64,000 nucleotides of DNA from the NCBI GenBank assembly GCA_964242335.1, contig CAXTAY010000002.1, positions 62,001 to 126,000 on the forward strand, read 5' to 3'. Source of the stretch: Lichenicoccus sp964242335. Its GTDB lineage: Bacteria > Pseudomonadota > Alphaproteobacteria > Acetobacterales > Acetobacteraceae. The number at the start of each line of letters is the position of its first letter. Within the stretch, counting starts at the first letter, position 1. Shown piece by piece: positions 16,195 to 25,879 of the stretch. Below the pieces are notes generated by a model. The model made no database searches. It had not been told where the DNA came from and saw nothing but the letters and a program-made list of their open reading frames with translations. The translations under genes were made by a program, and so were the position numbers.

Positions 16195-17193
16195 ATGGGA
16201 ACAGAGATGGGCAACGGCGGGCGACGGCCAAGGGCGGACGCGACGAACGGCCGGCGGCGGCCGGCGGCCCTCGCCTCGCTCGTTGCGATCTCGATCATCC
16301 TGGCCGTCGCCGGCTGCGCGCATCAGGACGTGGTCGACACCCCGGTCGGCTGGTGGCACCAGCTGCAGGGCGGCGCCATCGCCGAGCAGCGTCCGCCGCC
16401 GCCGGGGGTGAACGATCCCTATCCCGCGATCGGCACCACCCCGGCGCACGCGCCGCCGATGGCCTCGGTCGAGCTGCGCCGCTCGGTCACGGCGTCGCTG
16501 CTGCGCCAGCGCAACCTGACCACCCGCCTCGACGCCGCCGACCCGATCCCGGATGCGGTGGCGACGCCGCCGCGTGCGAAGCCGCCGGGCGCGACCGCCA
16601 TCCCGAGCCCGGCCTCGCCCGGGAGCACGGCACCGGCGTCCCCGGCACCAGCCGGTTCGGCGGCGCTCGATGCCGCGCAGGCGCCGGCGGCGCGGCCCGG
16701 AGCGGCGGCTCCGGACCGGGATTCCGAGCCGGAGCTGGCGATGCCCGCACTGCAGCTGCCGCCCGCCGATGCCTCCGGCGTCGCGGTGGTGCTGCCGGCG
16801 ATCCCCGGCGCCCCACCCGTCCCGCCGCGCCTGCCCGGTCTCTCGACCCAGCCAGGCATGCCGGCCGCGGACCATCCGCCGCCCGACTACGCGGTGGCGC
16901 CCGCGGCCGGCACGCAGGTCGCGTTCGCCGCCGGCACCGACACGATGCTGAGCGGCCAGGCCGGCGCACTGCACGCGATCGCCGTCCGCCGCGGCACCGG
17001 CGGCATCCTCGTGCGCGGCTACGGCGGTGCCGCGGCCACCGATGCCGACACCCAGGCGCAGGCGCTTTCGGTCGCAGCCCTGCGCGCCCGCACCGTCGCC
17101 GAGGCGCTGCAGGCCGAGGGGGTTCCGGCTCGGGCGATCCTTCTGAGGGCGGAAGCATTCGGTCGCGGCGCCAGCGTCAGTCTGGTACAGTGA
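16195..17193 (+). CDS. OmpA-like lipoprotein with a long Pro/Ala-rich linker
   Basis: The 332-residue product has a basic N terminus, a hydrophobic signal and a lipobox (V-A-G-C at about residue 42), so it should be lipidated after export. A proline/alanine-rich linker fills residues 65-240. The C-terminal ~90 residues resemble an OmpA/Pal peptidoglycan-binding domain: a G-T-D-T strand, then G-Y-G-G, then A-L-S-V-A-A-L-R-A-R-T-V-A-E-A-L. It may tether the outer membrane to peptidoglycan. The ATG at 16195 follows GGGGAG. It is divergent from the ClpP paralogue and 37 bases before alaC. Confidence 0.75.
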   Translation: MGTEMGNGGRRPRADATNGRRRPAALASLVAISIILAVAGCAHQDVVDTPVGWWHQLQGGAIAEQRPPPPGVNDPYPAIGTTPAHAPPMASVELRRSVTASLLRQRNLTTRLDAADPIPDAVATPPRAKPPGATAIPSPASPGSTAPASPAPAGSAALDAAQAPAARPGAAAPDRDSEPELAMPALQLPPADASGVAVVLPAIPGAPPVPPRLPGLSTQPGMPAADHPPPDYAVAPAAGTQVAFAAGTDTMLSGQAGALHAIAVRRGTGGILVRGYGGAAATDADTQAQALSVAALRARTVAEALQAEGVPARAILLRAEAFGRGASVSLVQ

Positions 17194-17230
17194 CGCCGCC
17201 TCCTCCCCCGCCCCACCGAAGAGCCGACCG

Positions 17231-18472
17231 ATGAGCGAAGAATTCCATCGTATCCGTCGCCTGCCGCCCTACGTGTTCGCCGAGGTCAACAAGGCGAAGG
17301 CGGCCGCGCGCGCGCTCGGCGCGGACATCATCGATCTCGGCATGGGAAACCCGGACAGCCCGACGCCGCCGCACATCGTGGCCAAGCTGGTCGAGACCGT
17401 CGCCGACCCGCGCTCGCATCGCTACTCGGTCAGCCGCGGCATCCCCGGGCTGCGCCGGGCACTCGCCGGCTATTACGGGCGCCGCTTCGGGGTCAAGCTC
17501 GATGCGGAGAGCCAGGTGGTGGTCACGCTCGGCTCCAAGGAGGGGCTCGCCAACCTGTCGGCGGCGATCACCAGCCCGGGCGACACCATCCTGGTGCCGA
17601 ACCCGTCCTACCCGATCCACCAGTTCGGCTTCATCATCGCCGGCGCGTCGGTGCGCTCCGTGCCGGCGCGGCCGGACGAGGACATGCTGCGGGCGCTGGA
17701 GCGCGCGGTGCGGCATTCGGTGCCCAAGCCGACCGCGCTGATCGTCAACTTCCCCTCCAACCCGACCGCCTACCTGGCGGACCTCGATTTCTACCGCGAG
17801 CTGGTGGCGTTCGCCCGACGCGAGGAGATCTGGATCCTGTCCGACCTCGCCTACGCCGAGATCTATTTCGGGGACGAACCGCCGCCCTCGATCCTGCAGG
17901 TGCCCGGTGCGATGGAGGTCGCGGTAGAGTTCACCTCGCTGTCCAAGACCTACTCGATGGCGGGCTGGCGGATCGGCTTCGCTGCCGGCAATCCGCGCCT
18001 GATCAACGCGCTGACGCGGATCAAGTCGTACCTCGATTACGGCGCCTTCACGCCGATCCAGGTGGCCGCGGTGGCCGCGCTGAACGGGCCGCAGGATTGC
18101 GTCGAGGAGATACGCACGCTGTATCGCGAGCGGCGCGACGTGCTGATCCGCGGCCTCTCCGCTGCCGGCTGGGAGGTGCCGGTGCCGGAGGGGTCGATGT
18201 TCGCCTGGGCTCCCGTGCCGGAGCGGTTCGCCCAGCTCGGCAGCGTCGGCTTCGCCAAGCTGCTGATGCAGCAGGCCGGTGTCGCGGTGGCGCCGGGGCT
18301 CGGCTTCGGCGAGCACGGCGAGGGCTTCGTGCGCATCGGGCTGGTCGAGAACACCCAGCGCCTGCGTCAGGCGACGCGCAACATCAAGGCGTTCCTCGGC
18401 ACTCCCGAAGCCGCCGGCGGCAGGGAGCCGTCCCGCCAGCCGCACCTCGCATCCGCCGACCTGGACGTCTAG
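17231..18472 (+). CDS. alaC: AlaC-type alanine/aspartate aminotransferase
   Basis: The 413-residue product is a class I aminotransferase. Evidence: I-D-L-G-M-G-N-P-D near the N terminus, N-F-P-S-N-P-T-A in the cofactor region, and S-L-S-K-T-Y-S-M-A-G-W-R with the PLP lysine at residue 239. This matches the AlaC group (glutamate-pyruvate aminotransferase). It directly precedes hom, so it may feed the aspartate/alanine pool used there. It is probably the first gene of the alaC-hom-glpX-recJ operon. Confidence 0.9.
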   Translation: MSEEFHRIRRLPPYVFAEVNKAKAAARALGADIIDLGMGNPDSPTPPHIVAKLVETVADPRSHRYSVSRGIPGLRRALAGYYGRRFGVKLDAESQVVVTLGSKEGLANLSAAITSPGDTILVPNPSYPIHQFGFIIAGASVRSVPARPDEDMLRALERAVRHSVPKPTALIVNFPSNPTAYLADLDFYRELVAFARREEIWILSDLAYAEIYFGDEPPPSILQVPGAMEVAVEFTSLSKTYSMAGWRIGFAAGNPRLINALTRIKSYLDYGAFTPIQVAAVAALNGPQDCVEEIRTLYRERRDVLIRGLSAAGWEVPVPEGSMFAWAPVPERFAQLGSVGFAKLLMQQAGVAVAPGLGFGEHGEGFVRIGLVENTQRLRQATRNIKAFLGTPEAAGGREPSRQPHLASADLDV

Positions 18473-18519
18473 CCTTGGCTTCCGACCCGTCGGGGTCCGG
18501 CGCGCCCCGGGCCGCCGCC

Positions 18520-19836
18520 ATGCCGGCGCCGCTCAGGATCGGCATCGCCGGCCTCGGCACCGTCGGCGTCGGCGTGGTGCGGCTGCTGCACGCCAACGCC
18601 GGGCTGATCGCGGCCCGCGCCGGACGGCCGCTCTCCCTGGTCGCGGTGGCGGCGCGCTCGCGCCGCCGCGAGCGCGGCATCGACGTCTCCGACCTGCGCT
18701 GGCACGACGACCCGGTCGGCCTCGCGCACGACCCGTCAGTCGACGTGGTGGTCGAGCTGATCGGCGGCGCCGATGGACCGGCGCGCCGGCTGGTCGAGGC
18801 CTGCCTGGCCGCGGGCCGTCCGGTGGTCACCGCCAACAAGGCGCTGATCGCGGTGCACGGCGCCGAGCTTGCGGCAGAGGCAGAACGCCGAGGCACCGTG
18901 CTCGCCTTCGAGGCCGCCGTGGCCGGCGGCATCCCGGTGATCAAGACGGTGCGCGAGGGCCTGGCCGCGGACCGGCTCACCCGCGTCGGCGGCATCCTCA
19001 ACGGCACCTGCAACTACATCCTGACCGCGATGCGCGAGAGCGGACGCGACTTCGCCGCCATCCTCGCCGAGGCGCAGGCGCTGGGCTACGCCGAGGCCGA
19101 TCCGCAGGCGGACATCGACGGGATCGATGCCGCGCACAAGCTCGCCATCCTGGCCGCACTCGCCTTCGGCCGCCCGGTGGATTTCGCCTCCGTGCACGTC
19201 GAGGGCATACGCGACGTCGGCGCGCTCGACATCCGCTTTGCCGCCGAGCTCGGCTACCGGATCAAGCTGCTCGGCATCGCCCAGCTCAGCGAGGCCGGGG
19301 TGGAGGCGCGCGTGCATCCCTGCCTGGTGCCGCTCACAGCACCGATCGCGCTGGTCGAGGGCGTGTTCAACGCGGTGTTCGCCGAGGGCGACTTCGTCGG
19401 CCGGATGATGATCGAGGGCAGGGGTGCCGGCGCCGGCCCCACCGCGTCCGCCGTCGTCGCCGACCTGATCGACATCGCCCGCGGCAGCCGCATCCCGGTC
19501 TGGGGTGCGGGGACGCACGCGCTGTCGCGCATCGTCAGCGTGCCGATCACCCGGCACGCCGGCGACTACTACCTGCGCCTGCACGTGCTCGATCGTCCCG
19601 GCGTGATCGCCGAGATCGCGACCGTGCTGCGCGACTGCGGCGTCTCGCTCAAGAGCATGCTGCAGCACGGCCGGAGCGGCGCGGAGCCGGGCGCCGCCTC
19701 GGGCGAGGCGGCGGTGCCGATCGTGCTGGTGACCCACCGCACCGGGGAGCCGGCGATGCGACAGGCGATGACGCGCATCGCGGCCCTCGACGTGGTGCTG
19801 GAGCGGCCTAACATGATCCGCATCGAAGCCGGCTGA
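18520..19836 (+). CDS. hom: homoserine dehydrogenase
   Basis: The 438-residue product reduces aspartate semialdehyde to homoserine for threonine and methionine synthesis. It has the N-terminal NAD(P)-binding motif G-I-A-G-L-G-T-V-G-V-G-V, the catalytic region G-G-I-L-N-G-T-C-N-Y-I-L and A-D-P-Q-A-D-I-D-G-I-D-A-A-H-K-L, and a C-terminal ACT domain (H-V-L-D-R-P-G-V-I-A-E-I-A). The ACT domain implies feedback control, usually by threonine. The ATG at 18520 fits the family's N terminus; a TTG at 18475, three bases after alaC, would add 15 residues. glpX follows ten bases later. Confidence 0.96.
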   Translation: MPAPLRIGIAGLGTVGVGVVRLLHANAGLIAARAGRPLSLVAVAARSRRRERGIDVSDLRWHDDPVGLAHDPSVDVVVELIGGADGPARRLVEACLAAGRPVVTANKALIAVHGAELAAEAERRGTVLAFEAAVAGGIPVIKTVREGLAADRLTRVGGILNGTCNYILTAMRESGRDFAAILAEAQALGYAEADPQADIDGIDAAHKLAILAALAFGRPVDFASVHVEGIRDVGALDIRFAAELGYRIKLLGIAQLSEAGVEARVHPCLVPLTAPIALVEGVFNAVFAEGDFVGRMMIEGRGAGAGPTASAVVADLIDIARGSRIPVWGAGTHALSRIVSVPITRHAGDYYLRLHVLDRPGVIAEIATVLRDCGVSLKSMLQHGRSGAEPGAASGEAAVPIVLVTHRTGEPAMRQAMTRIAALDVVLERPNMIRIEAG

Positions 19837-19846
19837 GGAGCCCGCC

Positions 19847-20836
19847 ATGCCCGCCTTGCGATCTTCCTACCAGGCCGACGACCGCAACCTCGCCCTCGAG
19901 CTGGTGCGCGTGACCGAGGCCGCGGCCCTCGGCGCCTCGCACTGGACCGGGCGCGGCCTGAAGAACGAGGCCGACGGTGCCGCGGTGGAGGCGATGCGTC
20001 GCGCCTTCGACACGGTGGCGATCGACGGCACCGTCGTCATCGGCGAGGGCGAGATGGACGAGGCGCCGATGCTCTATATCGGCGAGCGCGTCGGCTCCGG
20101 CGGTCCGGCGATGGACATCGCCGTCGATCCGCTGGAGGGCACGGTGCTGACCGCGAAGAACGCGCCGAACGCGCTGACCGTGGTGGCGCTGGCCGAGGCC
20201 GGCAACTTCCTGCACGCCCCCGACATCTACATGGACAAGATCGCGGTCGGCGGCGACCTGCCGGAAGGGGTGGTCGACCTGGACGCGCCGATCGGCGAGA
20301 ACCTGCGCAACCTCGCCCGTGCCCGCAAGAGCGGGATCGACGAGCTGGTGCTGTGCACCCTCGAGCGCGACCGCCACGAGGCGCTGATCGCCCACACGCG
20401 CGAGGCCGGCGCGCGGGTGATGCTGATCTCCGACGGCGACGTCGCCGCCATCATCGCCGCCTGCCTGCCCGGCAGCGGGGTCGACATCTACGCGGGCTCC
20501 GGCGGCGCGCCAGAGGGGGTGCTGGCGGCGGCGGCGCTGCGCTGCGTCGGCGGCCACATGCAGGCGCGGCTGATGTTCGACGACGAGGAGCAGGTGGCGC
20601 GCGCGCAGGCGATGGGCGAGGGCGATCCGCGGCGGCGCCTGACGCTGCTCGACATGGCGCGCGGCGACGTCCTCTTCTCCGCGACCGGCGTCACCTCCGG
20701 CGCGCTGCTGCGCGGCGTGCAGCGCACCGACGCCCGGGCGATCACCCACTCGATCGTCATGCGCTCCAAGTCCGGCACGGTGCGCTTCATCGAGGGCCAC
20801 CACAACTTCGCGACCAAGACCTGGAGTGCGAGCTGA
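19847..20836 (+). CDS. glpX: class II fructose-1,6-bisphosphatase
   Basis: The 329-residue product matches GlpX, which dephosphorylates fructose 1,6-bisphosphate (some members also act on sedoheptulose 1,7-bisphosphate). Metal- and substrate-binding segments are visible: G-E-G-E-M-D-E-A-P-M-L, D-I-A-V-D-P-L-E-G-T, and G-S-G-G-A-P-E-G-V-L-A-A-A-A. GAGGAG lies just upstream of the ATG. The hom-glpX-recJ linkage is typical of Acetobacteraceae and related orders. The 3' end abuts recJ. Confidence 0.95.
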   Translation: MPALRSSYQADDRNLALELVRVTEAAALGASHWTGRGLKNEADGAAVEAMRRAFDTVAIDGTVVIGEGEMDEAPMLYIGERVGSGGPAMDIAVDPLEGTVLTAKNAPNALTVVALAEAGNFLHAPDIYMDKIAVGGDLPEGVVDLDAPIGENLRNLARARKSGIDELVLCTLERDRHEALIAHTREAGARVMLISDGDVAAIIAACLPGSGVDIYAGSGGAPEGVLAAAALRCVGGHMQARLMFDDEEQVARAQAMGEGDPRRRLTLLDMARGDVLFSATGVTSGALLRGVQRTDARAITHSIVMRSKSGTVRFIEGHHNFATKTWSAS

Positions 20837-20844
20837 ATCAGGGA

Positions 20845-22656
20845 GTGCGAGCCGAGCCGGCGGATACGGCCGCGCAGGCGCGGCAGCCGCGTCCCTGCCT
20901 CGACGTGACCTCGAGCCTGACCGGGCGCCGCTGGCTCTGGAGCGCCGAGGTCTCCGAGCGCCACGCCGGCGCGATCGCGCAGCGCCACGAGCTGCCGGAG
21001 ATCCTCGGCCGGCTGCTGCACGCGCGCGGCGTCGATGCGGACCAGGTCGGCCTGTTCCTGGAGCCGACGCTGCGCGCACTGCTGCCCAACCCCTCCTGCC
21101 TGACGGACATGGACCTGGCGGCGGAGCGCCTGGCGCACGCCGTTCGAGGCGGCGAGACGGTCGGCATCTTCGGCGACTACGACGTCGACGGCGCCTGCGC
21201 CTGCGCGGTGCTGGCCACCCTGCTCGGCGAGCTCGGCTGCACCGTGCTGACCCACGTGCCCGACCGGATCCGCGAGGGCTACGGCCCAAACGCGCCGGCG
21301 CTGCTCGGCTTGACCGCGCGCGGCGCCACGCTGGTGGTGTGCGTCGATTGCGGCACCGCCGCCGCGGAGCCGCTCGCAGCGCTCGCCGGGATCGCCGACG
21401 TGGTGATCCTGGACCACCACAAGGCGGAGGGGCCGCCGCCGCCGGTGCTGGCGACCGTCAACCCGAACCGGCTGGACTGCGCGTCCGGTCTCGGCACGCT
21501 GTGCGCGGCCTCGATCGCCTTCGTGGCAGGGGTCGCGACGCTGCGCGCGCTGCGCCGCGCCGGCTGGTTCGCGCAGCGTGCGGAGCCCGACCTGCTGGCG
21601 CTGCTCGACCTGGTGGCGCTGGCGACGATCTGCGACGTGATGCCGCTCAGCGGCCTGAACCGCGCGCTGGTGACCCAGGGGCTGAAGGTGATGGCGCGGC
21701 GCGGCCGGATCGGCATCAACGCCCTGCTCGAGGTGGCGGCGGCGCGCGGGGCGCCGGACGCCTCCACCTGCGGTTTCGCGCTCGGACCGCGGATCAACGC
21801 CGGCGGCCGCATCAGTGAGGCCGACCTGGGCCTGCGGCTGCTGCTCTGCCGCGACGCCGACGAGGCGCGGGTGCTGGCCGAGCGGCTGGACGGCGTGAAC
21901 CGGCGGCGACGCGACGTCGAGGGCGGCATCCTCGACGAGGCGATGGCGATGGCGGCGTCGCAGATCGAGGCCGGACACGCGGTGCTGATGCTGTCCGGCG
22001 CGGCATGGCATCCGGGCGTGGTCGGCATCGTCGCCGGCCGGGTCAAGGAGCGCTTCAACCGGCCGAGCCTGGTCGGCGGCTGCCAGGAGGACGGCACGAT
22101 CAAGGGTTCCGGGCGCTCGGTGCCCGGCCTCGACCTCGGCGCCGCGGTGATCGCCGCGCGTCAGGCCGGGCTGCTGCTGACCGGCGGCGGGCACGCGATG
22201 GCGGCCGGCTTCTCGCTGCGTCGGGAGCGGCTGGCCGCGTTCCACGCCTTCCTCGACGAGCGGCTGGCGCAGGCGCGGCATCGCCCGTCCGCACTCGACC
22301 TCGCGGTCGACGGGGTGCTGAGCGTCGCGGGCGCCAGTGCGGAACTCGCCGCCCATGTCGGCCGGCTGGCGCCGTTCGGGACCGGCAACGAGGAGCCGGT
22401 GTTCGTGCTGCCGCACGTGGGCGTGGCCCGCGCCGACCGGCTCGGCCGCGAGGGCAACACCCTGCGCGCGATCGTCGAGGGCGAGGGCGGCGGCCGGATC
22501 AAGGCGCTGCTGTTCCGCGCCGGCGACGGCGCGATCGCCCGCGCGCTGGAGGCTCGCGACGGCGCCAGGCTGCATCTCGCGGGCCAGCTGCGCGCGGAAA
22601 CCTGGAACGGCCAGACCAGTGCCGGCTTCTTCATCACGGACGCGGCGGCGGCTTGA
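20845..22656 (+). CDS. recJ: single-stranded-DNA 5'-3' exonuclease RecJ
   Basis: The 603-residue product acts in recombination repair and mismatch repair. It carries the DHH motifs I-F-G-D-Y-D-V-D-G-A and V-I-L-D-H-H-K-A-E, and the DHHA1 motif G-G-G-H-A-M-A-A-G-F. The C-terminal OB-like domain ends in A-G-F-F-I-T-D. The GTG at 20845, nine bases after the glpX stop, is the most likely start, although GGGA touches it directly and leaves almost no spacing. The frame stays open upstream inside glpX. Confidence 0.93.
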   Translation: MRAEPADTAAQARQPRPCLDVTSSLTGRRWLWSAEVSERHAGAIAQRHELPEILGRLLHARGVDADQVGLFLEPTLRALLPNPSCLTDMDLAAERLAHAVRGGETVGIFGDYDVDGACACAVLATLLGELGCTVLTHVPDRIREGYGPNAPALLGLTARGATLVVCVDCGTAAAEPLAALAGIADVVILDHHKAEGPPPPVLATVNPNRLDCASGLGTLCAASIAFVAGVATLRALRRAGWFAQRAEPDLLALLDLVALATICDVMPLSGLNRALVTQGLKVMARRGRIGINALLEVAAARGAPDASTCGFALGPRINAGGRISEADLGLRLLLCRDADEARVLAERLDGVNRRRRDVEGGILDEAMAMAASQIEAGHAVLMLSGAAWHPGVVGIVAGRVKERFNRPSLVGGCQEDGTIKGSGRSVPGLDLGAAVIAARQAGLLLTGGGHAMAAGFSLRRERLAAFHAFLDERLAQARHRPSALDLAVDGVLSVAGASAELAAHVGRLAPFGTGNEEPVFVLPHVGVARADRLGREGNTLRAIVEGEGGGRIKALLFRAGDGAIARALEARDGARLHLAGQLRAETWNGQTSAGFFITDAAAA

Positions 22657-22693
22657 CCGGTCCCTGGGGCTCCGCTACCCAGCCACGGCCGCA

Positions 22694-22769
22694 GTCCCGT
22701 TCGTCTAGTGGCCTAGGACACCGCCCTTTCACGGCGGTAACACGGGTTCGAACCCCGTACGGGACGCCA
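22694..22769 (+). tRNA. tRNA-Glu (TTC anticodon)
   Basis: The acceptor gtcccgt (22694-22700) pairs with acgggac (22759-22765). The anticodon stem ccgcc/ggcgg closes a loop with anticodon TTC. The T arm reads cgggttcgaaccccg. The discriminator is G, and CCA is encoded at 22767-22769. It follows recJ by 37 bases. Confidence 0.96.
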
Positions 22770-22981
22770 GCGTGCGTCCCGCGACGCTCCAGATTCAGTC
22801 GGCTCCCGGAACCTCTCCTGACGCGTCGTGTTGAAGCTCGCACCAGCCAGGCGGGACTTCAACGAGTGCGAGATCGCGCCTTTCCATCGCGTGCGGCGCC
22901 GATGTCCTGGCATCGGCATCATCGGCGAATGCGGGACCTGCCGGGCCCGCTCGCGGCCCGGGTCGCGCCAGAGGCGCTGCG

Positions 22982-25879
22982 TTGAGCGACGCCTCGCTGA
23001 TGGTCGTGGGGATCGGCGCCTCCGCCGGCGGCCTCGATGCGTTCCACAGCTTCTTCGAGGCGGTGCCGGCGGAGTGCGGGCTCGCCTTCGTGGTGGTGCT
23101 GCACCTGCCCGCCAGCCGCAAGAGCATGCTGCCGGACATCCTGGCGCGCTGGACCTCGATGCCGGTGCTCGAGGTGAGCGACGGCATGAGGATCGAGGCC
23201 GACCGCGTCTACGTGCCGCCGCCGCACGCGATCACCACGATACGGGATGGCCGGCTGCACGTGCAGATGCCGGCGGCGGAGGCCAAGCGCGACGGCCGGC
23301 CGATCGACGGCTTCTTCGACTCGCTGGCCTCGACCCTGAAGGAGAACGCGGTCGGCGTCATCCTGTCCGGCACCGGGTCGGACGGCGCGCTCGGCCTCAA
23401 GGCGATCAAGGAATGCGGCGGGCTGACCCTGGCGCAGGGCAGCGACGGCAGCAGCCCGCAGTTCGACGGCATGCCGCTCGGCGCCATCGCCACCGGGGCG
23501 GTCGACCTGGTGGTGCCGGTCGAGGCGATGCCCGAGTACATCGTGCGGCTGCGTCGCGTGCGACAGCAGAGTGCCGCACCGCTGGCGGCGTCGGCCGAAC
23601 AGCTGGAAGCGAGCCGGCTCGCGATCTGCGCCATCCTGCTCGCCCAGCTCGGCCATGATTTCAGCGGCTACAAGGACAAGACCTTCCTGCGCCGCACCCA
23701 GCGTCGGATGCAGGTGCTGGGCATCGAGACGATGGCCGACTACGCGGCGCGGCTCGAGCGGGACCATGACGAGGTGATCCTGCTGTTCCGCGACCTGCTG
23801 ATCCGGGTCACCAGCTTCTTTCGCGACGGCGCGACCTTCGACGTGCTGGCCCGCGAGGTGATCCCCCGGCTGTTCCAGGGTCAGAAGGCCAACGGCACGG
23901 TGCGGATCTGGGTGCCGGCCTGCTCCACCGGCGAGGAGGCGTACTCGCTAGCGATCCTGTTGCGCGAGTACATGGACGGCCTGCGCGCCTCGCCGAGGGT
24001 GCAGGTGTTCGCGACCGACATCGACGAGCCGGCGATCGGCACCGCGCGCGCCGGACGCTATCCGACGACGCTGCTGCGCGGCATGTCGCAGGAACGCCTG
24101 GACCGGTTCTTCACCGTCGCCGATCATTGCTACGTCGTGACCAAGGAGATACGCGACCTCTGCACCTTCTCCGCCCACAGCCTGGTGCGTGATCCGCCGT
24201 TCTCCCGGATGAGCATGATCTCGTGCCGCAACGTGCTGATCTACCTGGATGCCGACGTGCAGGGTGCGATCATCCCGGCGTTCCACTACTCGCTGGTGCC
24301 GGGCGGGATCCTGCTGCTCGGCAGCTCGGAATCGACCGCCCGGCACGAGGACCTGTTCACCGCGCTGGACAAGAGCCGGCGGATCTTCGAGCGCCGCGAC
24401 GTGCGCGGCCCGCCGCTGCACCTCAGCCAGACCAACCAGCCGCTGCAGATCGGCGCGACGCTCGGCGCCGCCGCCACCACCGGCGGTGCCCTCCCGCCGC
24501 GCTCGAGCAATCCGGTCTCGCCCGCGCCCGGCCGCCGCGACCAGGCACCGTCTCCGGGGGGCTCGACGGTGCAGAAGCTGGCGCAGCGCGCCAACGACCG
24601 GCTGGAACGCGGCCTGCGCCTGGCGCTGCGTCGGATCTCGTCGGGCGCCGAGCTCGACCGCATGCGCACCACGCTGGTCGAGACCCAGGAGCAGCTGCGC
24701 GTGATCACCGAGCAGCACGCGACGGCGCTCGAGGAGGTGCGCAGCACCAACGAGGAGATGCACTCGGTCAACGAGGAGCTGCAATCCACCAACGAGGAGC
24801 TGGAGACCTCCAAGGAGGAGCTGCAGTCGGTCAACGAGGAGCTGCACGCCGTCAATGCGCAGCTCTCGGAGAAGCTCGACGAGCTGGACCGCAATGCGAG
24901 CGACCTGAAGAACCTGTTCGACAGCACCGACGTCGCGACGGTGTTCCTCGACCGTCAGCTGATCATCCGCGGCTTCACGCCCGCGGTGGGCGCCATCTAC
25001 AACCTGATCCCGAGCGATCACGGACGTCCGCTGAGCGACATCGTCGGCCAGCTGGATTACGCGGGGCTGCGCGACGACGTCCGCGCCGTGCTCGAGACGC
25101 TGGAGCCGCTGGAACGCCGCGTCACCCGACAGGACGGCAGCAAGCACTACATCATGCGCATCCTGCCCTACAGGGCGCAGAACAGCTCCGTCGACGGCAC
25201 CCTGGTGACCTTCGTCGACGTGACCAGCATCGTGCAGGCGGAGCAGCAGCAGCGCCTGCTGGTCGACGAGCTCAACCACCGGGTCAAGAACATGCTCACG
25301 GTGGTGATCTCGCTCGCCTCGCAGACGCTGCGCCGGGCGGAGACGATGCAGCAGTTCTCGGAATCCTTCATGGGCCGCATCAAGGCGCTGACGGCTTCCT
25401 ACTCGCTGCTCAGCCAGGCCAACTGGACCGAGGTCGCGCTGCTCGAGGTGCTGGTGGAGGAGACCCGCCCGTTCCTGTCGCGCGATGGCGCCAACATCGT
25501 CTTCCAGGGTCCGAAGGTCTGGCTGTCGCCGCAGGGGGCGCTGGCGCTGGGCATGGCGATCCACGAGCTGGTCACCAACGCGGTGAAGTACGGCGCGCTG
25601 TCGGTGCCGCAGGGAAAGGTGATGGTCAGCTGGCAGATCGAACGGGAGTCCGCGGGGACCGAGTTCCTGCTGCAGTGGGTCGAGTCCGACGGCCCTCCGG
25701 TCTCACCGCCGACGCTGCGCGGCTTCGGCACCAGCCTGATCGAGCGTGGCTTCGCCCACGAGCTCTCCGGCTCGGCGAATATCCGCTTCGAGCCCTCCGG
25801 CGTGCGCGCCACCCTGCGGGCCCCGCTGGGTGCCGCGGTCAACGCTGCCTCGTCCGAGGACGCGGCCATGCGCCTATGA
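22982..25879 (+). CDS. CheB-CheR-PAS-HWE histidine kinase fusion
   Basis: This 965-residue cytoplasmic protein joins four modules. A CheB methylesterase occupies residues about 5-190 (nucleophile in I-G-A-S-A-G-G, then V-L-H-L, then S-G-T-G-S-D-G-A). A CheR methyltransferase occupies about 225-475 (R-V-T-S-F-F-R-D, A-C-S-T-G-E-E-A-Y-S, S-C-R-N-V-L-I-Y). A coiled coil at about 570-645 is built from N-E-E-L repeats. A PAS domain leads into an HWE/HisKA_2 kinase with phospho-acceptor His766 in E-L-N-H-R-V-K-N. It likely signals through the receiver encoded immediately downstream. The TTG at 22982 has GAGG seven bases upstream. No chemotaxis operon surrounds it. Confidence 0.93.
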   Translation: MSDASLMVVGIGASAGGLDAFHSFFEAVPAECGLAFVVVLHLPASRKSMLPDILARWTSMPVLEVSDGMRIEADRVYVPPPHAITTIRDGRLHVQMPAAEAKRDGRPIDGFFDSLASTLKENAVGVILSGTGSDGALGLKAIKECGGLTLAQGSDGSSPQFDGMPLGAIATGAVDLVVPVEAMPEYIVRLRRVRQQSAAPLAASAEQLEASRLAICAILLAQLGHDFSGYKDKTFLRRTQRRMQVLGIETMADYAARLERDHDEVILLFRDLLIRVTSFFRDGATFDVLAREVIPRLFQGQKANGTVRIWVPACSTGEEAYSLAILLREYMDGLRASPRVQVFATDIDEPAIGTARAGRYPTTLLRGMSQERLDRFFTVADHCYVVTKEIRDLCTFSAHSLVRDPPFSRMSMISCRNVLIYLDADVQGAIIPAFHYSLVPGGILLLGSSESTARHEDLFTALDKSRRIFERRDVRGPPLHLSQTNQPLQIGATLGAAATTGGALPPRSSNPVSPAPGRRDQAPSPGGSTVQKLAQRANDRLERGLRLALRRISSGAELDRMRTTLVETQEQLRVITEQHATALEEVRSTNEEMHSVNEELQSTNEELETSKEELQSVNEELHAVNAQLSEKLDELDRNASDLKNLFDSTDVATVFLDRQLIIRGFTPAVGAIYNLIPSDHGRPLSDIVGQLDYAGLRDDVRAVLETLEPLERRVTRQDGSKHYIMRILPYRAQNSSVDGTLVTFVDVTSIVQAEQQQRLLVDELNHRVKNMLTVVISLASQTLRRAETMQQFSESFMGRIKALTASYSLLSQANWTEVALLEVLVEETRPFLSRDGANIVFQGPKVWLSPQGALALGMAIHELVTNAVKYGALSVPQGKVMVSWQIERESAGTEFLLQWVESDGPPVSPPTLRGFGTSLIERGFAHELSGSANIRFEPSGVRATLRAPLGAAVNAASSEDAAMRL